Source: Pseudokordiimonas caeni
GTDB taxonomy: Bacteria > Pseudomonadota > Alphaproteobacteria > Sphingomonadales > Kordiimonadaceae
Length of the DNA: 64,000 nt
NCBI RefSeq assembly: GCF_026719705.1
Contig: NZ_JAPPRR010000001.1
Location: forward strand, 186,001 to 250,000
Direction: 5' to 3'
Part shown: positions 1 to 7,589 of the stretch, piece after piece
Position numbering within the stretch: the first letter of the stretch is position 1
Layout: every line of letters begins with the position of its first letter
Translations under genes and position numbers: made by a program
Notes under the pieces: model-generated
Databases searched by the model: none
Seen by the model: only the letters and a program-made list of their open reading frames with translations
What the model was told of the DNA's origin: nothing

Positions 1-28
1 GAGGCCTATTTCCAAGGGGGGAAATGAA

Positions 29-2995
29 ATGTTGTCACAACAGTTGAGGCGGGCGTCCCTGGCGCTTGGAATGGGTGTCAGTCTGATCGGACTGACGGCA
101 GGCGGTGCTTATGCCGCCAACAGCGATGGCTCCATCCGTGGTGCCGTCATCTCCGAAAATCAGGCGCTGGCTGGCGCCACGATCACGGTCACGAATGCCG
201 AGACCGGCTATTCTCGCACGGTAACCGCGGGCGCGGACGGCAGCTTCCGTTTCTCGCGCCTGCCGATCGGTACCTATCGGGTCACCGCAGCCAAGGGCGG
301 CTATGAACGCACCGTGATTGAAGACGTGAAAGTCTCGATCGGCGGCACCACCTCGCTTGACCTGCAGATGCAAGTCGGCGGCGAGATGGAAGAAATCGTC
401 ATCTCGGCGAAGGAAGTCTCCGGGCTTTATCTTGCCGTGGCCGAATCCGGCCTGCAGATTGATGCCACCTCCATCGAGCGCTTCCCTGTCGGTCGCTCGG
501 CCGATGCAATCGCACTTCTGGCGCCCGGTGTGAATGAAGGTCCGTCCTTCGGCGGCATCTCGTTCGGTGGTTCGTCGGTCGGCGAGAATAACATCTTCAT
601 CAACGGCCTGAATATCAGCGACGTTGAAACCGGCGTCGGCTTCTCCGACGTGCCGTTCGAGATGTTCAAGGAATTCCAAGTGAAAACCGGCGGTTATTCC
701 GTGGAATACGGCCGCACGACCGGTGGCGTGCTGAACGCTGTCCTCAAATCGGGCACCAACGAATTCCACGGGGGTGCCAATGTCTTCTGGGAACCCGATG
801 ACCTGCGCGGCAGTGCCAAGGACTTTTACGCCAAGGATGGCACGGCAACGATCTATCGCAGTGACGATAGCGAGAATAACCTCAACGGGAACATCTACCT
901 CAGCGGCCCGATCATCAAGGACAAGCTGTTCTTCTATACGCTGTTCCAGCCGCGCCACAATACCGGCAGCTATTACAGCACCAGCGGCTCGTCGCTCTAC
1001 GACTATAAGGACAATTCGGCCTTCTGGGGCGGCAAGGTCGACTGGTATATCGTCGACGGCCATTCGCTCGAATTCTTCGCTTTCTCGGACGAAAGCAAGA
1101 CCCTGACCGATCGCTATGATGACGGCGACTATATCGAAACCGCGACCGCCAAGCGCGGCGGCATCAACTGGGCGGGCACCTATACCGGCCATTTCGGTGA
1201 CGATTTCACGCTGAAAGTCCTTTACGGCCATAACAAGCGCAATTCCGACGATTTCACCAACGTGTCGTCTGAATGTAACCGCGTGCTGGACCGTCGGGGC
1301 GCTTCCAACGTCGAGATCGGCTGTACCTCGCAGTTGCGTGGTGATCACCGCATCAACTCCCGCGATGCGCTTCGGGTGGACGCGGAATATGAGCTTGGCA
1401 ATCACCTGATCCGCGGTGGTTTCGACTATGAGAAGCGCACCACCTACATGGAGCGCGCCTCGGTCGGCCCGGATATGACGAGCTATGAAATCTTCGCCAC
1501 CACGCCGGGTGCCAGCGTTAACAACGTGACGGTACCGGATGGCGTTGATGCCTATGTGATTGCCCGTCAGGAAATCCGTGGCGGCACGTTCGATGCCAAG
1601 ACTTCGGCAGCTTATCTTGAGGATGTCTGGTCGGTGAATGACGATCTGACCGTCACCCTCGGCATTCGCTGGGACCGGTTCGACAGCAAGGACGCAGCCG
1701 GCGACAGCTTCATCAAGGTCGATAACATGTGGTCGCCGCGGGCAGCACTGTCGTGGACCCTTGATGAGGAGGGCAAGTCACGCGTTTATGCAAGCGCTGG
1801 CCGCTATTACTTCCCGATCGCCAACGGCCTTGCGGCACGTGAAGGCGGCGGCACGGTCGACACGCGCTACTATTATGCCTTCAACGGCCTGCAGGAAAAC
1901 GAAACCTCGGCCGGCCTTACCAACGTCACCCCGATCCTCGGCGAGCAGCTTGGTACTGTCGTCCAGTTCGGTTCGGGTGAAGGGCGTGGGGAAGACATTC
2001 CCTTCATCGTCGATCAGGATCTGCAGGCGAGCAGTCAGGACGAGTTCATCCTTGGCTACGAGCACCAGCTTGATGACCTTTGGAGCGTCGGTGTGCGTGG
2101 TGTGTACCGCCGCTTCCGCAACGCGATCGAGGATATCCGTGTCTATGCCAAGGTGCCCGGCTGTGGCGAGTTCAACAACGACTGGTTCTTCGGCAACATC
2201 GGCCAGCCGCTCACGGTGGATATGAACTGCGAGGACGGCACGGTGAAGACCGTGACGGTTGATCTTGGCAAAACCAACCAGTACGGCCTGAACGGCGAGG
2301 ATATCGGAAGCCCGGTTGCCAAGCGTAACTACAAGGCTCTCGAGTTCGTCGTGAACCGCGAATGGGACGATGTATGGATGGCGCGCCTTTCCTACACGCT
2401 TTCCAAATCGTCGGGCAACTACGAAGGCGGCGTGAACTCGGATACCGGCAACGATATCCCGGGCTGGACCGAGATCGGTGACGAGGTTTCCTACATCATC
2501 GGTAACCAGGGCGATCTCGCGAACGATCACCGTCATGCGATCAAGCTCTGGGGTGCCTACGCCCCGACCGAACGGCTGACCTTCGGTGGCAAGCTGACGG
2601 CTGTTTCGGGTGCGCCGATCAACGCCCGTGCCTATGGCAACCCCTACACAAGCGTGACGCGCTACCGCGAAAACTGGCTCTGCGTCCAGAACTGCCTTGA
2701 TACCGGCGGTGGGTGGACTCCGGCGGACCGTGTGTTCGAAGAACTCACCCGTGGCAAATACGGTCGTCTGCCGTGGCAGGTCAAACTCGACCTCTCGGTC
2801 GACTATGAAGTGGAAGTCAACGGTTTCGACGTGAATGTCGGTCTCGATGTCTTCAACGTCTTCAATACCCAGAAGGCGCTGACCTACGACGAGATGATCG
2901 AATCCTCGCTCGGTACCGAGAATATAGGCTTCCTGTCGGCAGATACGGCAGCACAGCCGCGCTACTTCCGCCTGTCGGCAGGCTTCAAGTTCTGA
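29..2995 (+). CDS. TonB-dependent receptor with N-terminal carboxypeptidase-regulatory-like domain
   Basis: This is a 988-residue outer-membrane receptor of the Oar-like type. A signal peptide (about residues 1-29, cleavage after AYA) is followed by an Ig-like carboxypeptidase-regulatory domain (about 31-115), a plug domain (about 120-240, with the N-terminal segment EEIVISAKE), and a long beta-barrel ending in an aromatic residue (…AGFKF), as outer-membrane barrels do. The start at 29 lies just after an AGGGGGGA ribosome-binding site; an ATG at 24 is out of frame. TBDRs take up scarce or bulky ligands using TonB energy. The ligand cannot be told from sequence. The neighbouring S66 carboxypeptidase on the opposite strand makes a peptide ligand possible, but this is inference. 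The promoter lies outside the window. Confidence 0.93.
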   Translation: MLSQQLRRASLALGMGVSLIGLTAGGAYAANSDGSIRGAVISENQALAGATITVTNAETGYSRTVTAGADGSFRFSRLPIGTYRVTAAKGGYERTVIEDVKVSIGGTTSLDLQMQVGGEMEEIVISAKEVSGLYLAVAESGLQIDATSIERFPVGRSADAIALLAPGVNEGPSFGGISFGGSSVGENNIFINGLNISDVETGVGFSDVPFEMFKEFQVKTGGYSVEYGRTTGGVLNAVLKSGTNEFHGGANVFWEPDDLRGSAKDFYAKDGTATIYRSDDSENNLNGNIYLSGPIIKDKLFFYTLFQPRHNTGSYYSTSGSSLYDYKDNSAFWGGKVDWYIVDGHSLEFFAFSDESKTLTDRYDDGDYIETATAKRGGINWAGTYTGHFGDDFTLKVLYGHNKRNSDDFTNVSSECNRVLDRRGASNVEIGCTSQLRGDHRINSRDALRVDAEYELGNHLIRGGFDYEKRTTYMERASVGPDMTSYEIFATTPGASVNNVTVPDGVDAYVIARQEIRGGTFDAKTSAAYLEDVWSVNDDLTVTLGIRWDRFDSKDAAGDSFIKVDNMWSPRAALSWTLDEEGKSRVYASAGRYYFPIANGLAAREGGGTVDTRYYYAFNGLQENETSAGLTNVTPILGEQLGTVVQFGSGEGRGEDIPFIVDQDLQASSQDEFILGYEHQLDDLWSVGVRGVYRRFRNAIEDIRVYAKVPGCGEFNNDWFFGNIGQPLTVDMNCEDGTVKTVTVDLGKTNQYGLNGEDIGSPVAKRNYKALEFVVNREWDDVWMARLSYTLSKSSGNYEGGVNSDTGNDIPGWTEIGDEVSYIIGNQGDLANDHRHAIKLWGAYAPTERLTFGGKLTAVSGAPINARAYGNPYTSVTRYRENWLCVQNCLDTGGGWTPADRVFEELTRGKYGRLPWQVKLDLSVDYEVEVNGFDVNVGLDVFNVFNTQKALTYDEMIESSLGTENIGFLSADTAAQPRYFRLSAGFKF

Positions 2996-3024
2996 TCTCC
3001 GACTACCCTCCCGTAGATAAAAAG

Positions 3025-3052
3025 AAGGGGCGCCTGCGGGCGCCCCTTTGCG
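3025..3052. terminator. Bidirectional rho-independent terminator between convergent genes
   Basis: A perfect 10-bp stem (AAGGGGCGCC at 3025-3034, GGCGCCCCTT at 3039-3048) with a TGCG loop lies between the stops of the TBDR (2995) and the LD-carboxypeptidase (3071). A-rich sequence precedes it and a short T stretch follows, so it can serve both directions. Confidence 0.8.
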
Positions 3053-3070
3053 TTGGGATTTTAGCTGGTT

Positions 3071-4144
3071 TTAGGCGACGGCGGCCTCTGTCAGGCGGAT
3101 GATGCCGGCGTCGGCATCGATCATGGCCCGGCCCCCGAGAGGCAGGGTGAAATTGTCCTTGATATGGCCGAACTGGGCGCCTGCAAAAACCGGGATGCCG
3201 AGTTTCGCGAAATGCTGTTCGAACACTTCGATCAGCGTGAAGCCGCCAAAGGGCTCGGCCTCGTCGGGCCCGCAATCGGTGAAACCGCCAAGCACAATGC
3301 CCTTCAGTCCTTTCAGGTGGCCGCCAAGCGCCAGTTGTGTGATCATCCGGTCCACGCGGTAGATCTTCTCGCCGACATCTTCAAGGCACAGGATACAGCC
3401 GGTGAGATCGGGGAAATAGGGCGACCCCATCAGCGAGGTGAAGACGGTGAGGTTACCGCCGACAAGCCGCCCTTCCGCCTTGCCCGGCGTGATCGTGTGG
3501 GTCCGGTTGGCGCGAGCGACGAGTGTGCCGTCATTCCGGGGAATGGTCCGATATTCCACCTTGTCGCCGTTGAACAACAGCGCCTGCAGCATCTCTGCCT
3601 CAAATGTATACCAGCTCGATCCCGCATTGGGGCCGTGATAGGTGATCATGCCGGTCTTGGCCGCAATCGCCGCGTGAAGCGCGGTGATATCGCTGTAGCC
3701 CAGCAGGATTTTCGGGTTGGCGCGGATCGCCTCGAAATCCAGATGCGGCAGGATACGCGCCGCCCCCCACCCGCCACGCAGGCAGAAGATGGCGTCGATG
3801 CCGGGATCACGGAACGCCGCCATCAGATCGGCGGCCCGGTTCTCGTCGGTGCCCGCAAGATAGCCATAGCGGTCCATCGCGTGGGGGAAGACCTTTGATT
3901 TCAGCCCCATCGCGGCCAGCGATTCCGTGGCGAGCGGCAGGTTGGTCTTTTCCCACAGCACGCCGGAAGGGGCGACGATCGCGACCGTGTCACCGCGTTT
4001 CAGGCGTTTCGGTTTCAGGCCCGGCTTGGCCGGGCGCGCTGGTGATTTCGCGGCGGCGGCTGGGGCCATGCTGCCCATCGTGGCGGCGGTGGCAGCTAGT
4101 GCGCCGACGGCTTTCAGGAAGCCTCGTCTGCCAAGCTTTTTCAT
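3071..4144 (-). CDS. LD-carboxypeptidase (peptidase family S66), Tat-exported
   Basis: Peptidase S66 enzymes hydrolyse the L,D bond before the terminal D-Ala of murein tetrapeptides, or related D-residue-containing peptides. I start it at 4144 (ATG preceded by GAGGGGAAT), giving 357 residues, the usual family length. A longer frame open to 4198 lacks a comparable ribosome-binding site. The N terminus KKLGRRGFLKAVG is a twin-arginine signal followed by an Ala-rich hydrophobic stretch, so the enzyme should act in the periplasm, unlike the cytoplasmic LdcA of enterics. The family Ser-Glu-His triad appears intact: S151 in GYSDITALH, E255 in CLEDVGEK and H327 in FGHIKDN. It is convergent with the TBDR and divergent from the DadA-like gene. 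Confidence 0.9.
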   Translation of the reverse strand: MKKLGRRGFLKAVGALAATAATMGSMAPAAAAKSPARPAKPGLKPKRLKRGDTVAIVAPSGVLWEKTNLPLATESLAAMGLKSKVFPHAMDRYGYLAGTDENRAADLMAAFRDPGIDAIFCLRGGWGAARILPHLDFEAIRANPKILLGYSDITALHAAIAAKTGMITYHGPNAGSSWYTFEAEMLQALLFNGDKVEYRTIPRNDGTLVARANRTHTITPGKAEGRLVGGNLTVFTSLMGSPYFPDLTGCILCLEDVGEKIYRVDRMITQLALGGHLKGLKGIVLGGFTDCGPDEAEPFGGFTLIEVFEQHFAKLGIPVFAGAQFGHIKDNFTLPLGGRAMIDADAGIIRLTEAAVA

Positions 4145-4259
4145 GATATTCCCCTCACGTCTGTATGCGGTGTTGCAACCGCAGGAATAAAAAATCACTT
4201 TTCGGATCGATCCTAACGGACCTGTTCACGAAATCCACCTAAAGCCGGTCATTCGAGCC

Positions 4260-4281
4260 ATATTATTTGGAATATATTATT
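4260..4281. promoter_or_regulatory. AT-rich element upstream of the DadA-like gene
   Basis: A 22-bp run of almost pure A/T containing the palindrome AATATATT sits immediately upstream of a TTGACA hexamer in otherwise GC-rich DNA. It could be an UP element or an Lrp-type site (an Lrp-family gene lies 3 kb downstream). Only the base composition and palindrome are seen; the role is inferred. Confidence 0.4.
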
Positions 4282-4282
4282 C

Positions 4283-4311
4283 TTGACAGGTGCGGGGCGA
4301 CCGTCTCTGAT
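4283..4311 (+). promoter_or_regulatory. Putative sigma-70 promoter of the DadA-like gene
   Basis: A perfect TTGACA (4283-4288) is followed after 17 bases by TCTGAT (4306-4311, 4 of 6 matches to TATAAT). The predicted transcript start near 4318 precedes the GAGGGAGG ribosome-binding site by about ten bases. Confidence 0.55.
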
Positions 4312-4343
4312 GCGCCGGAGAATTGTGAGGGAGGATGCGGACC

Positions 4344-5591
4344 ATGCAGGACCGCAATGTGACAATCGTGGGCGGCGGGATCATCGGGCTGATGACCGCT
4401 TATCATCTGATGGAACGCGGCATTGCCGTGACCATCATCGATGCCGTACCGCCGGGTGACAGGGCGCAGACCTCCTATGGCAATGCGGGTTCGATCTCGA
4501 TCGGCAACGTGTTGCCGCTTGGCAAGCCGGGCTTCGTGATGGATGGCATCCGCATGACGCTTGATCCGGAATCGCCGCTTGTGATGCCGGTTAGCTACAT
4601 GCCGCGTATCGCGCCCTGGCTTTACAAGGTGTGGCGTGCGTCCGGCCCGGCAACGGTGGAGACGAGCGCCAAGGCGTCGGCGCTGCTGAGCCATGAATCG
4701 CTCGAGGCATGGCAGGCGCTTGTAGCTGATCTCAAGTTGGGTGACCTGGTGCGGCCCGATGGCTGGCTGAAGCTTTACGAGACCGAAGCGAGTTTTGAGA
4801 AAACCGCCAAGGAACGCGCGCTGATGGACCGGTTCGGCTTCGGCTACCGCGTCCTTGACCCTGATGCACTGGCCGAGCTTGAACCCGGTATCGCACCAAT
4901 CTATCCGAAAGCGATCCTGCAGACCCAGTCGCTCGCCATCCGCAATCCGGGGCGCTGCGTTTCGGCGCTGGCGAGCCATCTGCTGGCGCGGGGGGCGGCC
5001 TTCACGCTGGGGCGTGTGACGCATATCGAGCGCACCGAGGGCGGCTATTATGTGAAAGGCGAGGGGATCGACCATCTGGCGCGCGAGCTTGTGATTGCTG
5101 GAGGCGCCTGGTCCAACCGGCTTCTCAAGGGGCTCGGGATCAGTGTCCCGCTGGAAACCGAGCGCGGCTATCACCTTATGTTTGACGGTGGTTCCGGGCT
5201 CAGCCGGCCGACCGTGAATATGAACCGCTATTTCGTCCTTTGCCCGATGGAGCAGGGCTTGCGCATGACGGCCTGCGTGGAACTCGCAGGGCTCGATGCA
5301 AAACCCGACTATCGCCGTATCCGGCGGCTGGTGGCGCACGCGAAACGCATGTTGCCGGGCATGGCGACGGATGAGCGCGACCAATGGCTCGGCTTCCGCC
5401 CCTCGATGCCTGACACCCGCCCGGTGATCGGCGAGGCGAGCGGCCACAAGGGGCTCTATCTTGCCTTCGGGCATGGCCATATGGGTATGACGCACAGCGC
5501 CGGCACAGGCCGGTTGCTGGCCGGGCTAATCGCCAGCGGCGAGGGGGGCGACGTGCTTGCGCCCTTCACGCCGTCACGCTTCGGCGCCTGA
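4344..5591 (+). CDS. FAD-dependent D-amino-acid dehydrogenase (DadA-like, DAO superfamily)
   Basis: The product is a 415-residue flavoprotein that likely oxidises a D-amino acid (or similar amine) to the 2-oxo acid, passing electrons to the respiratory chain. The N terminus has the dinucleotide-binding signature VTIVGGGIIGLMTAYHL. The C terminus carries the DadA/DAO-typical WLGFRPSMPDTRPVIG and GHGHMGMTHSAGTGR. I prefer the ATG at 4344, which lies 9 bases after GGGAGG; the ATG at 4335 directly abuts that site. An NhaC antiporter follows 48 bases downstream on the same strand. Together with the S66 peptidase and the dipeptide epimerase nearby, it supports a D-amino-acid salvage theme. The exact substrate (D-Ala, D-Glu, D-hydroxyproline and so on) is not resolved. 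Confidence 0.85.
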   Translation: MQDRNVTIVGGGIIGLMTAYHLMERGIAVTIIDAVPPGDRAQTSYGNAGSISIGNVLPLGKPGFVMDGIRMTLDPESPLVMPVSYMPRIAPWLYKVWRASGPATVETSAKASALLSHESLEAWQALVADLKLGDLVRPDGWLKLYETEASFEKTAKERALMDRFGFGYRVLDPDALAELEPGIAPIYPKAILQTQSLAIRNPGRCVSALASHLLARGAAFTLGRVTHIERTEGGYYVKGEGIDHLARELVIAGGAWSNRLLKGLGISVPLETERGYHLMFDGGSGLSRPTVNMNRYFVLCPMEQGLRMTACVELAGLDAKPDYRRIRRLVAHAKRMLPGMATDERDQWLGFRPSMPDTRPVIGEASGHKGLYLAFGHGHMGMTHSAGTGRLLAGLIASGEGGDVLAPFTPSRFGA

Positions 5592-5639
5592 GGGGGCATC
5601 AATTGCGGCGGGGGTGCCGCCCGAAACGGGGGAAATGAC

Positions 5640-7046
5640 TTGGGTTGGATGACGCTGCTACCGCCATTATTGGTTCTGGCCTTGGTTTTGTGGAAGAAGG
5701 AGGTCCTTTCGGCGTTGCTGGTGGGTCTCTTTGTGTCGGAACTGCTGCTTCTGGTGTCGGGCGGTCAAAGTGGCCCGGTGGCGTCGGTGGGATTGGGGGC
5801 GCTGGCCACCATCGACCGGATCGTTGCCGTGGTGGCGGATGCGGATAATGCCCGGGTGCTGGTGTTCGCGCTGCTGATCGGGTCGCTCCTCGCCTTCATG
5901 TACCGCTCGGGCGGGGTGGCAGCGGTGATCGACCGGGTGGTCGGCATGGGGCTTGTGAAGTCCCGCCGCCAGGCCCTGGGGCTGACGGCCGTGACCGGCA
6001 CGGTCATCTTCGTCGAATCCAACCTCAGCGTTCTGGCCTCGGGGCTTCTCTCGCGCGGGCTCTATGACCGCTACGGCCTCAGCCGGGCGCATCTCGCCTA
6101 TATTGTCGACAGTACCTCGGCCCCCATCTGTATCCTCATTCTCCTGAATGGCTGGGGGGCCTTCGTGCTGGCTCTCCTTGGTGGCTATGACCTCGGGATG
6201 AGTTCGGCCTCCGTCCTCTGGGGCAGCGTGCCCTTCAACTTCTATGCCCTCATCACCCTCGCCATTGTCGTCTATTCGGTGGCAAGCGGGAAGTTCCACG
6301 GGCCGCTCGGCCGGGTGAAAGCCACCGAAGGCCGGATCGGGCCCGACGCCCATGAGGGGGCAGACGGCGGCCATGAGTATGCCCCGACCCGCTCCCGCTT
6401 CATGATCCTGCCGCTGCTCGCCATGATCTTCGGGATGGTCGGCTTCATGCTCTGGACCGGGAATGGCAGCATCGCGGCGGGCAGCGGGTCGCGCTCGATC
6501 CTTTATGCCACCGTGCTTGGCTGCCTCGTCGCCTATCTCCTTCTCGTCTTCGACCGGCGCTTCGGTCACAAGGAACTGGTGGAGATCGGCCTTCAGGGCA
6601 TGAATGACCTGATGCCGGTGGTCCTGATCCTCCTGATGTCCATCGCCTTCGGGGCGAGCCTCAAGGCGCTCGGCACCGGGGCCTTCATCGCCGGGATCGT
6701 CAGCGGCGGCATGGCACCCATCCTGATCGCCCCGGCGCTCTTCATCGCGGGTGCCCTGATGTCCTTCTTCACCGGCACCTCGTGGGGCACCTTCGCGATC
6801 CTCGTGCCCATCGCCATGCCGATCGTGCAGACGCTCGGCCTGCCGCCTGCCTTCATCCTCTCGGCTGTTCTGGGGGGCGGGGTGTTCGGTGACCATTGCT
6901 CGCCAATCTCCGACACCACCATCGTCTCGTCGCTCGCCTCCGGCTGCGACCATCTCGAGCATGTCAGAACCCAGATCCCCTATGCCCTAACCGCCGCCGC
7001 CGTTACCATCGCGGTGTATCTCGCGGCGGGAGCCGTGGTGCTGTAG
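5640..7046 (+). CDS. nhaC: Na+/H+ antiporter, NhaC family
   Basis: The product is a polytopic membrane protein of 468 residues with about 11-12 hydrophobic segments. It contains the NhaC-type motif GDHCSPISDTTIVSS near residues 419-433 and the conserved FVESNLSVLASG region. The start is a TTG at 5640 shortly after GGGGGAAA; an in-frame ATG at 5649 is an alternative. NhaC members exchange Na+ for H+, and relatives near amino-acid genes sometimes exchange organic substrates instead. It may form a transcription unit with the DadA-like gene 48 bases upstream and ends one base before the convergent Lrp-type gene. Transport of an amino acid is possible but unproven. Confidence 0.87.
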   Translation: MGWMTLLPPLLVLALVLWKKEVLSALLVGLFVSELLLLVSGGQSGPVASVGLGALATIDRIVAVVADADNARVLVFALLIGSLLAFMYRSGGVAAVIDRVVGMGLVKSRRQALGLTAVTGTVIFVESNLSVLASGLLSRGLYDRYGLSRAHLAYIVDSTSAPICILILLNGWGAFVLALLGGYDLGMSSASVLWGSVPFNFYALITLAIVVYSVASGKFHGPLGRVKATEGRIGPDAHEGADGGHEYAPTRSRFMILPLLAMIFGMVGFMLWTGNGSIAAGSGSRSILYATVLGCLVAYLLLVFDRRFGHKELVEIGLQGMNDLMPVVLILLMSIAFGASLKALGTGAFIAGIVSGGMAPILIAPALFIAGALMSFFTGTSWGTFAILVPIAMPIVQTLGLPPAFILSAVLGGGVFGDHCSPISDTTIVSSLASGCDHLEHVRTQIPYALTAAAVTIAVYLAAGAVVL

Positions 7047-7047
7047 G

Positions 7048-7512
7048 TCAGGGCGCGGAGCGGCCGTAGGAGATCATGGTTTCGGTGCCGGAAACGGCCG
7101 GGTGGCCGTTCACATAGGTGCGGCGGAAGGCTTCAAGCTGAGCAAGATCGCGGCCCCAGAATTCGACCAGAAAGTCGAACTTGCCCGACACCATGTGGAC
7201 CTGCGCCACATCGCTGCAAGACATCAGGTCGCGGCTGTAGGAACTGAGCATCTCGTGATGCTGGCTTTTCAGCTTCACGGCGATGAAGGCGGTGACGGGC
7301 AGGCCGATCTTTTCGCGGTCGATCACGGGGCGCCATCCCTTGAAAGCCTGTTTGCGTTTCAGGCGCTGCACGAACTGGCGAACAAGGCCGGTAGGGCTGC
7401 CATCGGAGGCTTCCTCGATCCGTGCCTGAAACACATGATCGCGGATAAGGCGGACGAGCGCGGCGCGCTCGTCTGTGGTCAGGATATCGGCAGGCGGAAC
7501 GGTCCGCTCCAT
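7048..7512 (-). CDS. Lrp/AsnC-family transcriptional regulator
   Basis: This 154-residue protein has the expected length for Lrp/AsnC. The C-terminal half is a RAM/AsnC effector-binding domain (GLPVTAFIAVKL…SDVAQVHMVSGKFDFLVEFWG). The N-terminal half should be the winged HTH, but the usual recognition-helix pattern (…LAERVGLSPSTVxRRV) is replaced by a divergent LVRQFVQRLKRKQAFKGW, so the DNA contacts are probably unusual. It is convergent with nhaC and 77 bases upstream of the serine hydrolase gene on the same strand. Lrp proteins commonly control amino-acid catabolism and transport; the dadA-nhaC pair is a plausible target. Confidence 0.8.
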   Translation of the reverse strand: MERTVPPADILTTDERAALVRLIRDHVFQARIEEASDGSPTGLVRQFVQRLKRKQAFKGWRPVIDREKIGLPVTAFIAVKLKSQHHEMLSSYSRDLMSCSDVAQVHMVSGKFDFLVEFWGRDLAQLEAFRRTYVNGHPAVSGTETMISYGRSAP

Positions 7513-7589
7513 GGTCGGTCTTTCAGTCAGTGGAAAACTTTGGGAAAAGCGGGATGGCCCTTACGGACCATCCCGGAAGGTAGCAGACG

